DNA from: Anaerolineales bacterium
Lineage (GTDB): Bacteria; Chloroflexota; Anaerolineae; JAAEKA01
DNA: 64,000 bases
Direction: 5' to 3'
NCBI GenBank assembly: GCA_020634615.1
Contig: JACKBI010000002.1
Location: forward strand, 296,947 to 360,946
Shown here in pieces: positions 34,594 through 43,880 of the stretch. Under the pieces are notes generated by a model. The model saw only the letters and a program-made list of their open reading frames with translations. It made no database searches and had not been told where the DNA came from. The position numbers and the translations under genes were made by a program. Numbering within the stretch: the first letter of the stretch is position 1; each line of letters opens with the position of its first letter.

Positions 34594-36906
34594 CTACTTC
34601 AACTTGTCCAGGGCCGCCTGCACGCCTGCTCGGTTGGGATCGACAGACAGGACGGCTTCGAATTGAGCGATTGCCTCGTCACGCTGATCGAGGCGCATAA
34701 ACGCAAATCCCAACACGAAAGAGAGATCAGCATCCTCCTGCCCCAGAGCGGCTGCGGCGCGATAGTCCTTCAGCGCATCGCGTTCCTTGCCGACAGTTTC
34801 CAGCAACTCGCCCTGGCGCACGTATGACCATGCGAAATCGGGCCATTGCTGGCTGATCTGGTCGAACAGCGCGACCGCATCGTCGGTGCGGCCCACTGCC
34901 CCAAGGGCTTGAGCCAGACCCATCATGCTGCCGCGATGGTTCGGATGCGTATCGACCAGATCCTGGTACTTCGCCAACGCTTCTTCGTTGCGCCCGGCTC
35001 GCAGCAGTGCAGCAGCTTCCACCCATGGCCCCTGATCGGTGGGGATCACCACGGTTGCTGTCGGCTCGGGTGTCGGCGTCGGCGCCGCGGTTTTGGCGGA
35101 CGCATTGTCGGCCCCGGTTGCACGGGCATAGGCCTCCCAGGCGCGCTGTGTCGGCGGATAGGGCGTGTGCGGATTCCAGGCGATCTCAAAGGCCGCGTCC
35201 GCGTCCTCGCCATACCATGTACTGCCTTGCGCACAAGTGCGGTAGTAAACCGTCAGGTCCTTGACCGGTATCTCCACGAAGTTGTCGGCGACCCATTGGT
35301 GCTCGTCGTTGGAAAGCAACTCGTTGGGCATCACCACCAGATAGGTCTCGCCCTTCAGTTCGCAGGCAATCTTCAGCGCCGACACAAGATCACCCTCCAC
35401 AGCCTGAATAGCCGGGTAGTACCAGGAAAGGTTCTTGGCAGCTTTTGGCTTGGCCACGGCCACATCGCCGGTTTCCACCAGGGTGTTCAGCATCTCGCCG
35501 ACGGTCTTCCAGTCCTGCTTTGGCCGGGCGTAGTAGCCCTCGATGGGCGCGATTGCAGCGAAGGTGAAGAGCAGCACCAGCGCAACCGACGTGATCGTCG
35601 CGGCCCGGCGGTGTCTGACACCGCGCGCCGGGTCGTCGTCGCTGCTTGTGCCGCTTGCCAGCCTGCTGATCAGCGCGACGATCACGACCATGCCAACCGC
35701 CATCACCAGAATCAACACCGGCAGGGTGAAAATAATCCGGCGCACGTTGTAGGCAATCCCCGTGCGATAGGCCATGAAAATGCTGGGCGGCAACGGCAGC
35801 AGCAGGATCAGGATCATGCTGATTGCCAACGGCGCGCGCCGCCACAACAGCCATGCCAACCCGATGAGCGCGACCACAATCACCGCGATGACGCCGAAGT
35901 GGTAGCCCAACTCCCAGTTCTCGGTGATGGGTCGGGCTGCCCACAACGCGCTTTCCAGCAGCGAGCGCTTGGGCAGGGACTGTTCAAGCTTCGATGCGTA
36001 TTGGAGACTGTTGCCGACGCCGGCGATGAGCTGCGGCAGGTAGAACACACCGATAGCTGCCATGGCCGCGACCATCCGCCCGATGGAGATGCGCCGATCG
36101 CGGTCCTGCCACAGCGAACTCAGCCGCCCGCCCGCGCAATCCAACAGGAACAGAGGAAACAGCAGCAGGCTCAACGCGATCAGGAAGAGCGAGTAGTAGT
36201 GAACGTACATCACAACCACGGCCACGACAATGAAAGCCAGCCACGTTCCCAGCCAGCCGCGAATCGTGCGCCCGGCAGGGGCCGCGACAGGTTCAGCCTC
36301 AGCGCGTGCCGCCCGATAGAGCAACCAGATCGCGGCGATGCTCAGCAGGCCGTAGAGGCCATAGCTGTGCGCTTCCTGAGCGTAGCGCAGGTGCATGGGC
36401 GACAGGGCCAGGATCAGCGCTGCAAAAACGCCGGCCAACGGGCCAAACATCTCCCGTGCGAGTCCCCAAATGGCTACCAGCGCGACGATACTGGTCAGCA
36501 TGGCCGGCAGGCGCAACCACCACTCCGACTGGCTGACGTGCATCATAATGCGCAAGATCACCATGTAGCCCGGCGGGTGGTCGAGAATGCTGAGGCCAAA
36601 GGGCGCGAACCAGTCGCCGCTGGCATACGAGGAACGCAGCAGGTTCAGCTCATCCAGCCAGAGACTCTTGTCGCCCAGCAGATAGATGCGAAGCGCAGCG
36701 CCAACCAGCACAATGGCCAGCAATGCCAGCAGCTCCCACTTGCCGGGACGCGGCCGGCGAAAGGTGGCGCCGCGAGTGATGCGTGCGAAGGCGCCGGGCG
36801 GTGCAGCTTCCTGGGTTGGCGGCTCGATAACGGACGTGGTATGGGTCATCATTGATTGGTTTCGGGACAATGCAATTGGGAGATCGTTATGGCTTCTTTG
36901 AATCAC
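34594..36906 (-). CDS. GT-C (PMT/ArnT-like) glycosyltransferase fused to TPRs
   Basis: This 770-residue protein has about 11 membrane segments in residues 55-450. The first outer loop carries the GT-C-type acidic motif KSLWLDELNLLRSS, and LSPMHLRYAQEAHSYGLYG is a second conserved block. A periplasmic part (about 460-600) and a C-terminal stretch of about four TPR repeats follow. The family transfers sugars from polyprenyl-phosphate donors to glycans or proteins. GTG 36906 overlaps the upstream stop as GTGA, so it is coupled to the related gene upstream; an ATG at 36849 is the alternative. A tandem paralogue lies at 36903-40133. Confidence 0.85.
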   Translation of the reverse strand: MIQRSHNDLPIALSRNQSMMTHTTSVIEPPTQEAAPPGAFARITRGATFRRPRPGKWELLALLAIVLVGAALRIYLLGDKSLWLDELNLLRSSYASGDWFAPFGLSILDHPPGYMVILRIMMHVSQSEWWLRLPAMLTSIVALVAIWGLAREMFGPLAGVFAALILALSPMHLRYAQEAHSYGLYGLLSIAAIWLLYRAARAEAEPVAAPAGRTIRGWLGTWLAFIVVAVVVMYVHYYSLFLIALSLLLFPLFLLDCAGGRLSSLWQDRDRRISIGRMVAAMAAIGVFYLPQLIAGVGNSLQYASKLEQSLPKRSLLESALWAARPITENWELGYHFGVIAVIVVALIGLAWLLWRRAPLAISMILILLLPLPPSIFMAYRTGIAYNVRRIIFTLPVLILVMAVGMVVIVALISRLASGTSSDDDPARGVRHRRAATITSVALVLLFTFAAIAPIEGYYARPKQDWKTVGEMLNTLVETGDVAVAKPKAAKNLSWYYPAIQAVEGDLVSALKIACELKGETYLVVMPNELLSNDEHQWVADNFVEIPVKDLTVYYRTCAQGSTWYGEDADAAFEIAWNPHTPYPPTQRAWEAYARATGADNASAKTAAPTPTPEPTATVVIPTDQGPWVEAAALLRAGRNEEALAKYQDLVDTHPNHRGSMMGLAQALGAVGRTDDAVALFDQISQQWPDFAWSYVRQGELLETVGKERDALKDYRAAAALGQEDADLSFVLGFAFMRLDQRDEAIAQFEAVLSVDPNRAGVQAALDKLK

Positions 36907-39900
36907 GATCCAGCTCGCAGAGCGTCCAGCGCATCCTGTGCCGCCTGGCGGCCAGGATCCAGCGCCAGGCCCGCCTCGAACGCGGCGATGGCCTCGTCGG
37001 TTAAACCGGCGCGGCGCAGCGCGTATGCCAGTGTGAACTGAACATCAGCATTCTCGGGCGCGATCTCTGCCGCCGTGCGGAAGGCATCGAGCGCGGCATC
37101 CATATCCTGCTGTTGCTCCAGCAGCTCGCCGCGCTTGATGTGGGCAAATGGAAAGTCGGGCTGGTCGGCGCTGATCTGCTCGTAGGCGACCAGCGCCTCG
37201 TCGACGCGGTCCAGGGCTGCCAGCGACGCAGCCACGCCCATCCGGCTGGCGGTGTCGTTGGAATCCGTCTCAACCAGCGACTGGAACGCTGCCAAAGCGT
37301 CCTCGGCGCGACCGCTGCGCAGCGCCACCTCGGCCTGTGCGCGTCTGGCTGCCGGGCTGAGAACCGGCGTGCCCGTTGCGGACGCAGCTGGTGGCGTGGT
37401 TGACTCTTGCTGCTGGCCGGCTGCCGCCAGCAACTCATCCAGGGCACGGCGCGGCGCCAGGTTTTCGGGCGGAGCGAGATCGATCGACTGTTGCAAGGCG
37501 CTGCGGGCCAGTTCCACCGCCGCGGGATCGTCTTGGGCAGCGGCAGCGTAGGCTCGTCCCAGCGCCAGCCAATTCTCCCAGCGTGTTTCGTCGATGCTGA
37601 CCGCGTTCAAGCCGGCCTCCAACGCGTCTTCGACGCGTCCCTGCCGCGCCAGCACTTCACCCTGGCGCGCGTGCAGGAAACTGAGCTGAGGCGCAAGGGC
37701 GGTTGCACGCTGGTAGGCTGCCAACGCCTGCCCCAACTCACCCAGCGCGCGATAACCGTCGCCCAGAACCAGGTAGCCGTCGTACCGATTGGACTCCAGG
37801 GCGACCGCACGCCGGCCCTGGGCGACTGCCTCGGCCGCGTCACCTGCGCTCAGTGCGGCCCGACCGCTATCCAAAGCGCCCTGCAGGTCAGCGCTCGGCG
37901 CACTGGCTGGCACGTTGCCTGCCAGACCCGCGGCGATGATCGCCAGACCCGGGTCGTCCGGCAGGGCAGCCTGTCCGTTGGCCAATACCGTCTGGGCGTC
38001 TTCGATCTGGCCGGCCAGCAGGAGGGTCTGTATCCACAGGTTGTACGCAAGACTCTCTGCCGGGTCCAATGTCGTGGCACGGTTGAAGCGATCAACGGCC
38101 CGGTCGAGTTCGCCGGATTGCACCAGATATGCGCCGAGGCGGGTCAACGCTGCGGCGCTGTCGGGCTGTTGTTGGACAGCAGCAGCCAAATACGCGCCGA
38201 GATCGGCGACCGGGTCAGGCAGCGGTTCCGACGGTGGCGTGGCGGTTGGTGCGAGTGTCGCAGTTGCCTGTGGCTGCTCAGGCGCTTCGGTGGCAGCGGC
38301 TGTCGGCTGTGATTCCGGCGTCGCAGTGGCGGCAGGGGCGGGCGTGGCGACCGGTTCTGGCGGCAGTGCGGCAGCCAACTCGGCAGCCTCCTGATAGGCC
38401 TTCAGCGAAGTGCGCACGGGATTGAAGCTCAGGAACGGATCGGTCGCCAGTCGATAAAGCTGTTCAGCGCCGGCGCCGTACCACACGCCAGGCTGGCAGT
38501 TGCGGTAATAGAGAGTCAGCTCCTTGAGCGGCACACGGATGTAGTTCGCCGCCAGGTAGGCTTCTTCATCCGCGCTTGGCTGCTTGCCAGTGGTGGCAGA
38601 CGCAACGTAGACATCGCGGCTGCTGGCACATAGCTCGTCCAGCTTGCCCGTCAGGCCATCAGAGATGAAACGCGCGGCCGGGTTCTTGTAATACCAATCC
38701 AGCGGCGCGACGGCGTTGGGCAGGATCACCACGGCGTCGCCCGGCCGGGCCGCCGTCTGCAAAATCGTGGCCAGCGTGCGCCAGTCCTGCTTCGGCTTGC
38801 GATAGTAGCTGCTCAGCGGATCCAGACTGCCCTTGACAAACGCCAGAACCAGAACAGTTAACGTCACGGCTGTTGCCGCCCGGCCAAGGGCGCGGCGATC
38901 AGGGATGAACCGCAGGACGAGGTTGCCCACCAGCCGCGCAACCGCCGTCATGCCGACCGCAACGGTCAACAGAAAAACGGGCAGGATGAAGATCAGGCGG
39001 CGCGGCGCAAAGCTGAAACCGGTCTGAAAGGCAAACCAGGCCAGCAACGGCAGCGGCAGCAACATCCAGAACAGAAAGGCTGCGCCCACCGCCCGCCGCC
39101 GCAACAGCAGCCAGACCAAACCGGCCAGCCACAGGCCAGCCACGGCCGGCACAAAAAGCGGATCCGCAGTCCACGGCGTGCGGTTGGTAATGAACGCCAG
39201 CACTGTGTCGCCAAAGGTCCCCAGCGAAAACGTGAACCCTCGCTCCAGGCTGCCGGTTTCGATTGCGCCGGCCCGGGCGGCAGCCGTTGCTGCGCTACCG
39301 GTGAGTTGGCTGACAACCTGTGGCAGGAAGAGCAGCGCAATGATAGCCAGCGCGATGATCAGATTGATCAGCGCGCGCCGCCTGGCGGGGTCGCGCCAGA
39401 GCGATGAGACTGGACCGGGACTGGCCGCCAACAGGAAGCAGGGGAAAACCAGCAGGCTCAACCCAACAGGAGCGATGGCGTAGTAGTGAATATAGAGCGC
39501 CAGCGTGGAGACGACGATGAAACCAAGCCACGTGGCGAGCCAGCGCCCCAGCCGCCGATCGAACGAGCCAGCAGCTGCCATCTCGCGACCGGCGGCAATC
39601 ACCAGCGTGAGCAGCAGCAACGTGCTCAGCAGAGCAAAGAGTGCGTAGCTGTGCGCCTCCTGGGAATACTCCAGATGCAGCGAGGAAAGGGCGAGCAAGA
39701 ATGCTGCCAGCAGCCCCTCGGCGCGGCCCAGCAGTTTGCGGCCCAGCGCCCAGAGCGCCACCACAGCAGCGACGCCCGAAACCATGGCAGGCAGGCGCAG
39801 GAACCATTCAGCCGGGTTTGCCGCCCCCATCAGCCGCAGCAGGAGCAGGTAACCGGGTGGATGCGAAATGCTGGCGTAGCCGTAGGGACCGAAGAGCGGG

Positions 39901-40133
39901 CCAAGCTGGGCGGAACGAACGTATGTCACTTCGTCCAGCCAAAAGCTCTTGTAACCCAAATGAAAGGCGCGCAAGGCGCCGGCCAACAGCACGATCAACG
40001 CCAGCAGCAACAGTTCGACGGCCAGCGAATGCGCACCCAGCCAACCGGCCAGCCTTTGCAGCGCGGGTCGGTGATGGGAAACGGCGGCATCTGTTGGGGT
40101 GGGCATGATCTCGTTATTGCTGGGTTCAGACAT
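36903..40133 (-). CDS. GT-C (PMT/ArnT-like) glycosyltransferase fused to a long TPR array
   Basis: This 1076-residue protein has a membrane domain (residues 28-440) with the motif KSFWLDEVTYVRS in the first outer loop and LSSLHLEYSQEAHSYALFA, closely matching the next gene. A periplasmic domain, an Ala/Thr/Pro-rich linker (about 590-650) and roughly a dozen TPR repeats follow. ATG 40133 is chosen because further upstream the frame reads through the tRNA-Leu gene and its terminator. It probably glycosylates a surface polymer or protein using a lipid-linked sugar, with TPRs recruiting partners. It heads the minus-strand surface-glycan block. Confidence 0.85.
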   Translation of the reverse strand: MSEPSNNEIMPTPTDAAVSHHRPALQRLAGWLGAHSLAVELLLLALIVLLAGALRAFHLGYKSFWLDEVTYVRSAQLGPLFGPYGYASISHPPGYLLLLRLMGAANPAEWFLRLPAMVSGVAAVVALWALGRKLLGRAEGLLAAFLLALSSLHLEYSQEAHSYALFALLSTLLLLTLVIAAGREMAAAGSFDRRLGRWLATWLGFIVVSTLALYIHYYAIAPVGLSLLVFPCFLLAASPGPVSSLWRDPARRRALINLIIALAIIALLFLPQVVSQLTGSAATAAARAGAIETGSLERGFTFSLGTFGDTVLAFITNRTPWTADPLFVPAVAGLWLAGLVWLLLRRRAVGAAFLFWMLLPLPLLAWFAFQTGFSFAPRRLIFILPVFLLTVAVGMTAVARLVGNLVLRFIPDRRALGRAATAVTLTVLVLAFVKGSLDPLSSYYRKPKQDWRTLATILQTAARPGDAVVILPNAVAPLDWYYKNPAARFISDGLTGKLDELCASSRDVYVASATTGKQPSADEEAYLAANYIRVPLKELTLYYRNCQPGVWYGAGAEQLYRLATDPFLSFNPVRTSLKAYQEAAELAAALPPEPVATPAPAATATPESQPTAAATEAPEQPQATATLAPTATPPSEPLPDPVADLGAYLAAAVQQQPDSAAALTRLGAYLVQSGELDRAVDRFNRATTLDPAESLAYNLWIQTLLLAGQIEDAQTVLANGQAALPDDPGLAIIAAGLAGNVPASAPSADLQGALDSGRAALSAGDAAEAVAQGRRAVALESNRYDGYLVLGDGYRALGELGQALAAYQRATALAPQLSFLHARQGEVLARQGRVEDALEAGLNAVSIDETRWENWLALGRAYAAAAQDDPAAVELARSALQQSIDLAPPENLAPRRALDELLAAAGQQQESTTPPAASATGTPVLSPAARRAQAEVALRSGRAEDALAAFQSLVETDSNDTASRMGVAASLAALDRVDEALVAYEQISADQPDFPFAHIKRGELLEQQQDMDAALDAFRTAAEIAPENADVQFTLAYALRRAGLTDEAIAAFEAGLALDPGRQAAQDALDALRAGS

Positions 40134-40212
40134 GATTTTCAGAACGAGTGGCCTTCTTTCAATACCGCGCGGGTAGACGCCCATGCAGGGAACGCGGTTC
40201 CTCGCGCTGCAC

Positions 40213-40246
40213 AAAAAAACGAGAAAGGCGGACCTTCCTCGTTTTT
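40213..40246 (-). terminator. Intrinsic terminator of tRNA-Leu
   Basis: Read on the minus strand, AAAAACGAG pairs with CTCGTTTTT around an AAGG/CCTT-containing inner stem and ends in a run of seven T. It lies seven nt after the tRNA CCA end and separates the tRNA from the glycosyltransferase gene. Confidence 0.8.
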
Positions 40247-40252
40247 GAGTAC

Positions 40253-40338
40253 TGGTGCCCCCGGTCCGACTCGAACGGACACGCCCGTACGGGCACAGGC
40301 CCTCAACCTGCCGTGTATGCCAATTCCACCACGGGGGC
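40253..40338 (-). tRNA. tRNA-Leu(GAG)
   Basis: The 86-nt gene folds as a class II tRNA. The acceptor stem is GCCCCCG/CGGGGGC with discriminator A and an encoded CCA. The anticodon stem GCAGG/CCTGT encloses loop TTGAGGG, giving anticodon GAG (reads CUC/CUU). It has a long variable arm (GCCCGTACGGGC) and a T-arm GTCCG-TTCGAGT-CGGAC. It has its own promoter and terminator. Confidence 0.95.
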
Positions 40339-40352
40339 AAACCAACGTGCGG

Positions 40353-40380
40353 ATTATAGCACGCTTTTGAAACGCGTCAA
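40353..40380 (-). promoter_or_regulatory. Sigma70 promoter of tRNA-Leu
   Basis: On the minus strand TTGACG (40380-40375) and TATAAT (40358-40353) are 16 nt apart. The start would lie about 7-8 nt before the tRNA 5' end. Confidence 0.85.
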
Positions 40381-40602
40381 AAAGAAACGCCCGACTGTGC
40401 AACAGATCGGGCTACCATGTGGAGGGCTTTACGGGCCTGGGGGTTTGCGCTGCCGGACTTCCGCTCGAACCAATGTGTGCTTACAACGATCTCTCCTTCC
40501 TCCTCTCTTTTCCTTCGTATCCCTCATTTCCTTCCTTTCCCTCTTTTCCCTCCTGTGATAGAATCCTTCCATAACAATCTCACTATTTCCCGGAGGATTT
40601 TC

Positions 40603-41367
40603 ATGTCCGATTTCGACCGCTTCGCCCGCTTCTATGACCTGGACTATGACTCGTTTCAGGAAGACGTGGCGATGTACCTCGGTTTCGCCGAACGCACCGG
40701 CGGACCGCTGCTGGAACTGGGCTGCGGCACGGGACGGCTCCTGCTGCCGCTGGCCGAAGCGGGCTACGAAGTGACCGGTGTGGACATGTCGGAGCAGATG
40801 CTGGCCATCGCGCGCGCCAAGCTGGATGCTGGCGACCTCTCCGATCAGGCGACTTTGCTCCTGGCCGACATGCGCGAGGTTCAGCTGGAGCAGCGCTACC
40901 GGCTGGCCTTCATCGCCATCAATTCGTTCATGCATCTCACGACTATGGAAGACCAGTTGGCCGCGCTGCGCACATGGCGGGACGCGCTGCTGCCCGGCGG
41001 GCTGTTGGTCATCGATGTCTTCAACCCCAATCCGCAGCAACTGCTGGAGGCCGACGGCCGGGTTGAGATGCAGGGCCGCTGGTTCGATCCCGACACCGGC
41101 GCAACGGTGATGAAGCACTTCACGCGCACGCTGGACGACGCGCTGCAACTCCAGCACGTCCTGTTCATCTACGACGAGGTGCTGCCTGACGGCACGCTGC
41201 GACGCACGCTGGCTCCCTTCCAGGCGCGCTACCTGTACCGCTTCGAGGGCGAGTTACTGCTGGACAAGGCCGGGTTCACACCGGAACAGGTCTACGGCTC
41301 CTACGATCTCGACCCGTTTACCAGCGAAAGCGAGCGGATGATCTTCGTGGCGCGGCGGCGCGGCTGA
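40603..41367 (+). CDS. Class I SAM-dependent methyltransferase
   Basis: This 254-residue methyltransferase has SAM motif I LELGCGTGR (residues 37-45), acidic GVDMSEQML and FIAINSFMHL as the post-motif. ATG 40603 has GGAGG six nt upstream. The C-terminal half has a beta-rich segment (GRWFDPDTGATVMKHF to RYLYRFEGELLLDKAGF), as in the Methyltransf_25/small-molecule group. The acceptor is unknown. A long pyrimidine-rich stretch (about 40490-40555) precedes the gene. No operon partner is apparent. Confidence 0.85.
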   Translation: MSDFDRFARFYDLDYDSFQEDVAMYLGFAERTGGPLLELGCGTGRLLLPLAEAGYEVTGVDMSEQMLAIARAKLDAGDLSDQATLLLADMREVQLEQRYRLAFIAINSFMHLTTMEDQLAALRTWRDALLPGGLLVIDVFNPNPQQLLEADGRVEMQGRWFDPDTGATVMKHFTRTLDDALQLQHVLFIYDEVLPDGTLRRTLAPFQARYLYRFEGELLLDKAGFTPEQVYGSYDLDPFTSESERMIFVARRRG

Positions 41368-41405
41368 ACCTCGATCGACCGTGCAGCGTGAAATGACGTG
41401 TGGGT

Positions 41406-41502
41406 TGGACCACGAAGACGCAACCGCTTGCAATAACTGCCTTTCGGCTTCGCGGCCTTCGCGCGTTGCGTGTTTCGCAGCCCTTCCGGTCTTTGTGGTC
41501 CA
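41406..41502. repeat. 97-bp element with TGGACCACGAAGAC-type inverted ends
   Basis: TGGACCACGAAGAC (41406-41419) is mirrored by GTCTTTGTGGTCCA (41489-41502) with one mismatch. The inside contains TTCGCGCGTTGCG-like sequence. Elements built from ACCACGAAGACGC / GTCTTTGTGGT are common short intergenic repeats in diverse bacteria. It lies between the methyltransferase and DUF4139 genes. Confidence 0.55.
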
Positions 41503-41589
41503 GACGCCGTTTGCTCAACCAATTTCAAGCACACTACAGCTATTTCAAACCGACCAGCATTGCTGGCATCACAAAGGAGAGATTCTACG

Positions 41590-43050
41590 ATGAGAAAGAT
41601 GACACTATTAGCAATTCTGGCGGCGCTGCTGATCGCAGCCTTGCCGGTGTCCTCAGTTTCCCTGCCGGCCGCTGAGGCGCAGGATAAGACGGTCGAGCTG
41701 ACGGTCTACAACCAGAACATGGCGCTGGTCAGCGAGACTCGGCCGGTAGCGCTGGAAAGCGGTCTTAACGAGGTCGTCTACACCGACGTGGCCGCGCAGA
41801 TCGACCCCACCAGCGTTTCGTTCAAGTCGCTGACGGACCCAACCGGCACGACGGTGCTGGAACAGAACTTCGAATACGACATCGTCGACTCGTTCAAGCT
41901 GCTGGAGAAGTATATCGACCAGGAAATCGTGGTGGAGACGCAGGACTCGCAGGTCTACCAGGGAACACTGCTCAACGCGTCGGACAACATCATCCTGCAA
42001 GGAGCAGACGGCTCGGTGGTCATGCTCAGCCGCGACCAGATCCGCAACGTCAACTTCCCGGCGTTGCCCGATGGCCTGCGCACCCGCCCCAGCCTCGTCT
42101 GGCTGATCGACACGGATCAGGCGGGCGACCACGACACCCAGGTGACCTACATCACCAACGGCATGGGCTGGAGCGCGGATTACGTGATGCTACTCAATCA
42201 GGATAGCACTGCCTTCGATCTCAACGGCTGGGTGACGCTGGACAATCGCAGCGGGGCGGCCTACACCGACGCCAAGTTGAAACTGGTGGCTGGCGATGTC
42301 AACGTCGCTCCCCAGCCTGAGTTGATGCGATTCGATACGATGGCGATGGCCGAAGCGCCGGCGGCAGCGCCCAGCGTGCAGCAGCGTGAGTTCTTCGAAT
42401 ATCACCTCTACGAAGTGCAGCGTCCGGTGACTGTCAAGAACAACCAGACCAAGCAGATCGAATTCGTCACCGGCAGCGGCGTGCCGGTGACCAAGACCTA
42501 TATATACAACGGTGCCGCCGGATACGGGTATTATGGATCGCCCAACCAGGACCAGGGATACGGTGCAGAGACCGGCAACACCGACGTAGCCGTCACGTTG
42601 GAGTTCCGCACCGACGCCGAGAGCAATCTCGAAACGCAACTGCCGGCGGGCCGGATTCGCATGTATCAGGAGGACGTAGATGGCAGTCCGCTGCTGGTCG
42701 GCGAGGATCGCATCGACCACACGCCCAAGGATGAGACGGTGCACCTGACCGTTGGCAACGCGTTCGACGTCAAGGGCGAGCGAGTACAGACCAACTACAA
42801 GCGGCTGGGCGATAGCGGCGCAGAAGAGACCTTCAGCATCACACTGCGCAATCACAAGGACGAAGACATCACCGTGCGAGTCGTGGAGTACCTGTACCGG
42901 TCCTCCGACTGGAACATCACCAGTCAGACGGTCGACGGCGCTGCGGCTGAGTACGAAAAGCTGGACTCCAACACCGTCCAGTGGGACGTCCCTGTGCCGG
43001 CGGGCGGTGAGGCTGAGTTGGTCTACACGGTGCAGTATCTTTGGAAGTAG
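41590..43050 (+). CDS. Secreted DUF4139-like protein
   Basis: This 486-residue protein has a signal peptide (residues 1-30, cleavage near AEAQD). Its body is all-beta-looking and resembles DUF4139 proteins: an N-terminal VYNQNMALVSETRPV strand, a central WLIDTDQAGDHDTQVTYITNGMGWSADYVML block and a C-terminal VEYLYRSSDWNITSQ block. A Gly/Tyr-rich loop (about 340-360) interrupts the domain. Proteins of this type are exported and of unknown function. ATG 41590 follows AAAGGAGAG. It is convergent with a small membrane protein gene across a strong terminator. Confidence 0.8.
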   Translation: MRKMTLLAILAALLIAALPVSSVSLPAAEAQDKTVELTVYNQNMALVSETRPVALESGLNEVVYTDVAAQIDPTSVSFKSLTDPTGTTVLEQNFEYDIVDSFKLLEKYIDQEIVVETQDSQVYQGTLLNASDNIILQGADGSVVMLSRDQIRNVNFPALPDGLRTRPSLVWLIDTDQAGDHDTQVTYITNGMGWSADYVMLLNQDSTAFDLNGWVTLDNRSGAAYTDAKLKLVAGDVNVAPQPELMRFDTMAMAEAPAAAPSVQQREFFEYHLYEVQRPVTVKNNQTKQIEFVTGSGVPVTKTYIYNGAAGYGYYGSPNQDQGYGAETGNTDVAVTLEFRTDAESNLETQLPAGRIRMYQEDVDGSPLLVGEDRIDHTPKDETVHLTVGNAFDVKGERVQTNYKRLGDSGAEETFSITLRNHKDEDITVRVVEYLYRSSDWNITSQTVDGAAAEYEKLDSNTVQWDVPVPAGGEAELVYTVQYLWK

Positions 43051-43100
43051 ACGATACCGGGTGAACATGCATAAAGGCTCGCTCTGAGCCGTTCGACAAC

Positions 43101-43140
43101 AAAACAGCGCCGGCCACGATGGCCGGCGCTGTTTTGTTTT
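43101..43140. terminator. Bidirectional terminator between convergent genes
   Basis: AAAACAGCGCCGGCCA (43101-43116) and TGGCCGGCGCTGTTTT (43120-43135) form a perfect 16-bp stem with loop CGA. T-rich sequence follows on the plus strand and the A-run gives T on the minus strand, so it serves both converging genes. Confidence 0.9.
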
Positions 43141-43156
43141 TGTGCCAGTTGGTCGA

Positions 43157-43543
43157 CTAAGGCCGGCCGAATGCCCGGCGGGTGCCTGGCAGCATGATGT
43201 AGATCAGAATCAACGCGTCGAGGACGAACTTTGCCGTCACAACGGTCGGAACAAAGCCACCGCCAACCATGGTGATCAGACCCAGGATCAGGTCAAAGAT
43301 CGTGATGACGGCGACGAAGATCCAGCCTGACTCGTTGAGCGTCCAAAGCATCTGGAACACCCAGATGTAGATGTATGCCAGCAGGCCATACATCAGGGCA
43401 TACCAGAGGTTGAACGTGCGTACATCAGGGCCTGGTCCCATCCAGGGGAAGAGACCCAGCCACTGAAGCGCAACGAGAGCGGCCAGCAGACCGGCGAGGG
43501 CGACAAACACGGCGATGATCGTCACGCCAATTGGTCGTTTCAC
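43157..43543 (-). CDS. Small four-helix membrane protein
   Basis: This 128-residue protein has four predicted membrane helices (about 5-25, 50-70, 77-95 and 100-120). GTG 43543 is chosen because AAAGGAG lies just upstream and the sequence then begins KRPIGVTIIAVFVALAG, the usual start of this type. It resembles small DUF2127-like or uncharacterised Chloroflexota membrane proteins; the function is unknown. It appears monocistronic. Confidence 0.75.
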   Translation of the reverse strand: MKRPIGVTIIAVFVALAGLLAALVALQWLGLFPWMGPGPDVRTFNLWYALMYGLLAYIYIWVFQMLWTLNESGWIFVAVITIFDLILGLITMVGGGFVPTVVTAKFVLDALILIYIMLPGTRRAFGRP

Positions 43544-43880
43544 GAAACTACTCCTTTCAAAAATAGAACAAAAAAGATTTATGCGGTTACACCAACCGCT
43601 CCGAACGCGGCGTTCGGGCAAACAACCTGATTCAAGCTATTTCACCGGAACGATTCAATACGCCCGCATCATATCATAGATTTGCAATAAATGCATTACC
43701 CGCAAAGCTGCAAAAAAAGACCAAACTGCCGATGTCGCGCCGGTGGGCGTCAATATCGTTCAGACCTTGCCGGCGCGCGAACCGGCGTGCCAGCGCTTGC
43801 GATATTTGGTCTGCTCGGTTAGAATAGCCCAGCACATCGCCCGATTTGTATCACATCCGCTTCCGTTATGAGGTACCTCG
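43544..43880. other. Divergent intergenic region
   Basis: These 337 nt separate the small membrane protein (minus) from the dehydrogenase (plus). The middle (about 43670-43720) is AT-rich. Apart from the promoter at 43797-43825, no ORF or structured RNA is recognised. Confidence 0.6.
43797..43825 (+). promoter_or_regulatory. Sigma70-like promoter of the dehydrogenase-channel operon
   Basis: TTGCGA (43797-43802) and TAGAAT (43820-43825) have a 17-nt spacer and lie about 55 nt before the TTG start at 43881. Confidence 0.55.

Noticed and set aside
40134..40340. N-terminal extension of the glycosyltransferase starting at 40340
   Set aside because: It reads through the tRNA-Leu gene and its terminator; the start at 40133 gives the family N-terminus.
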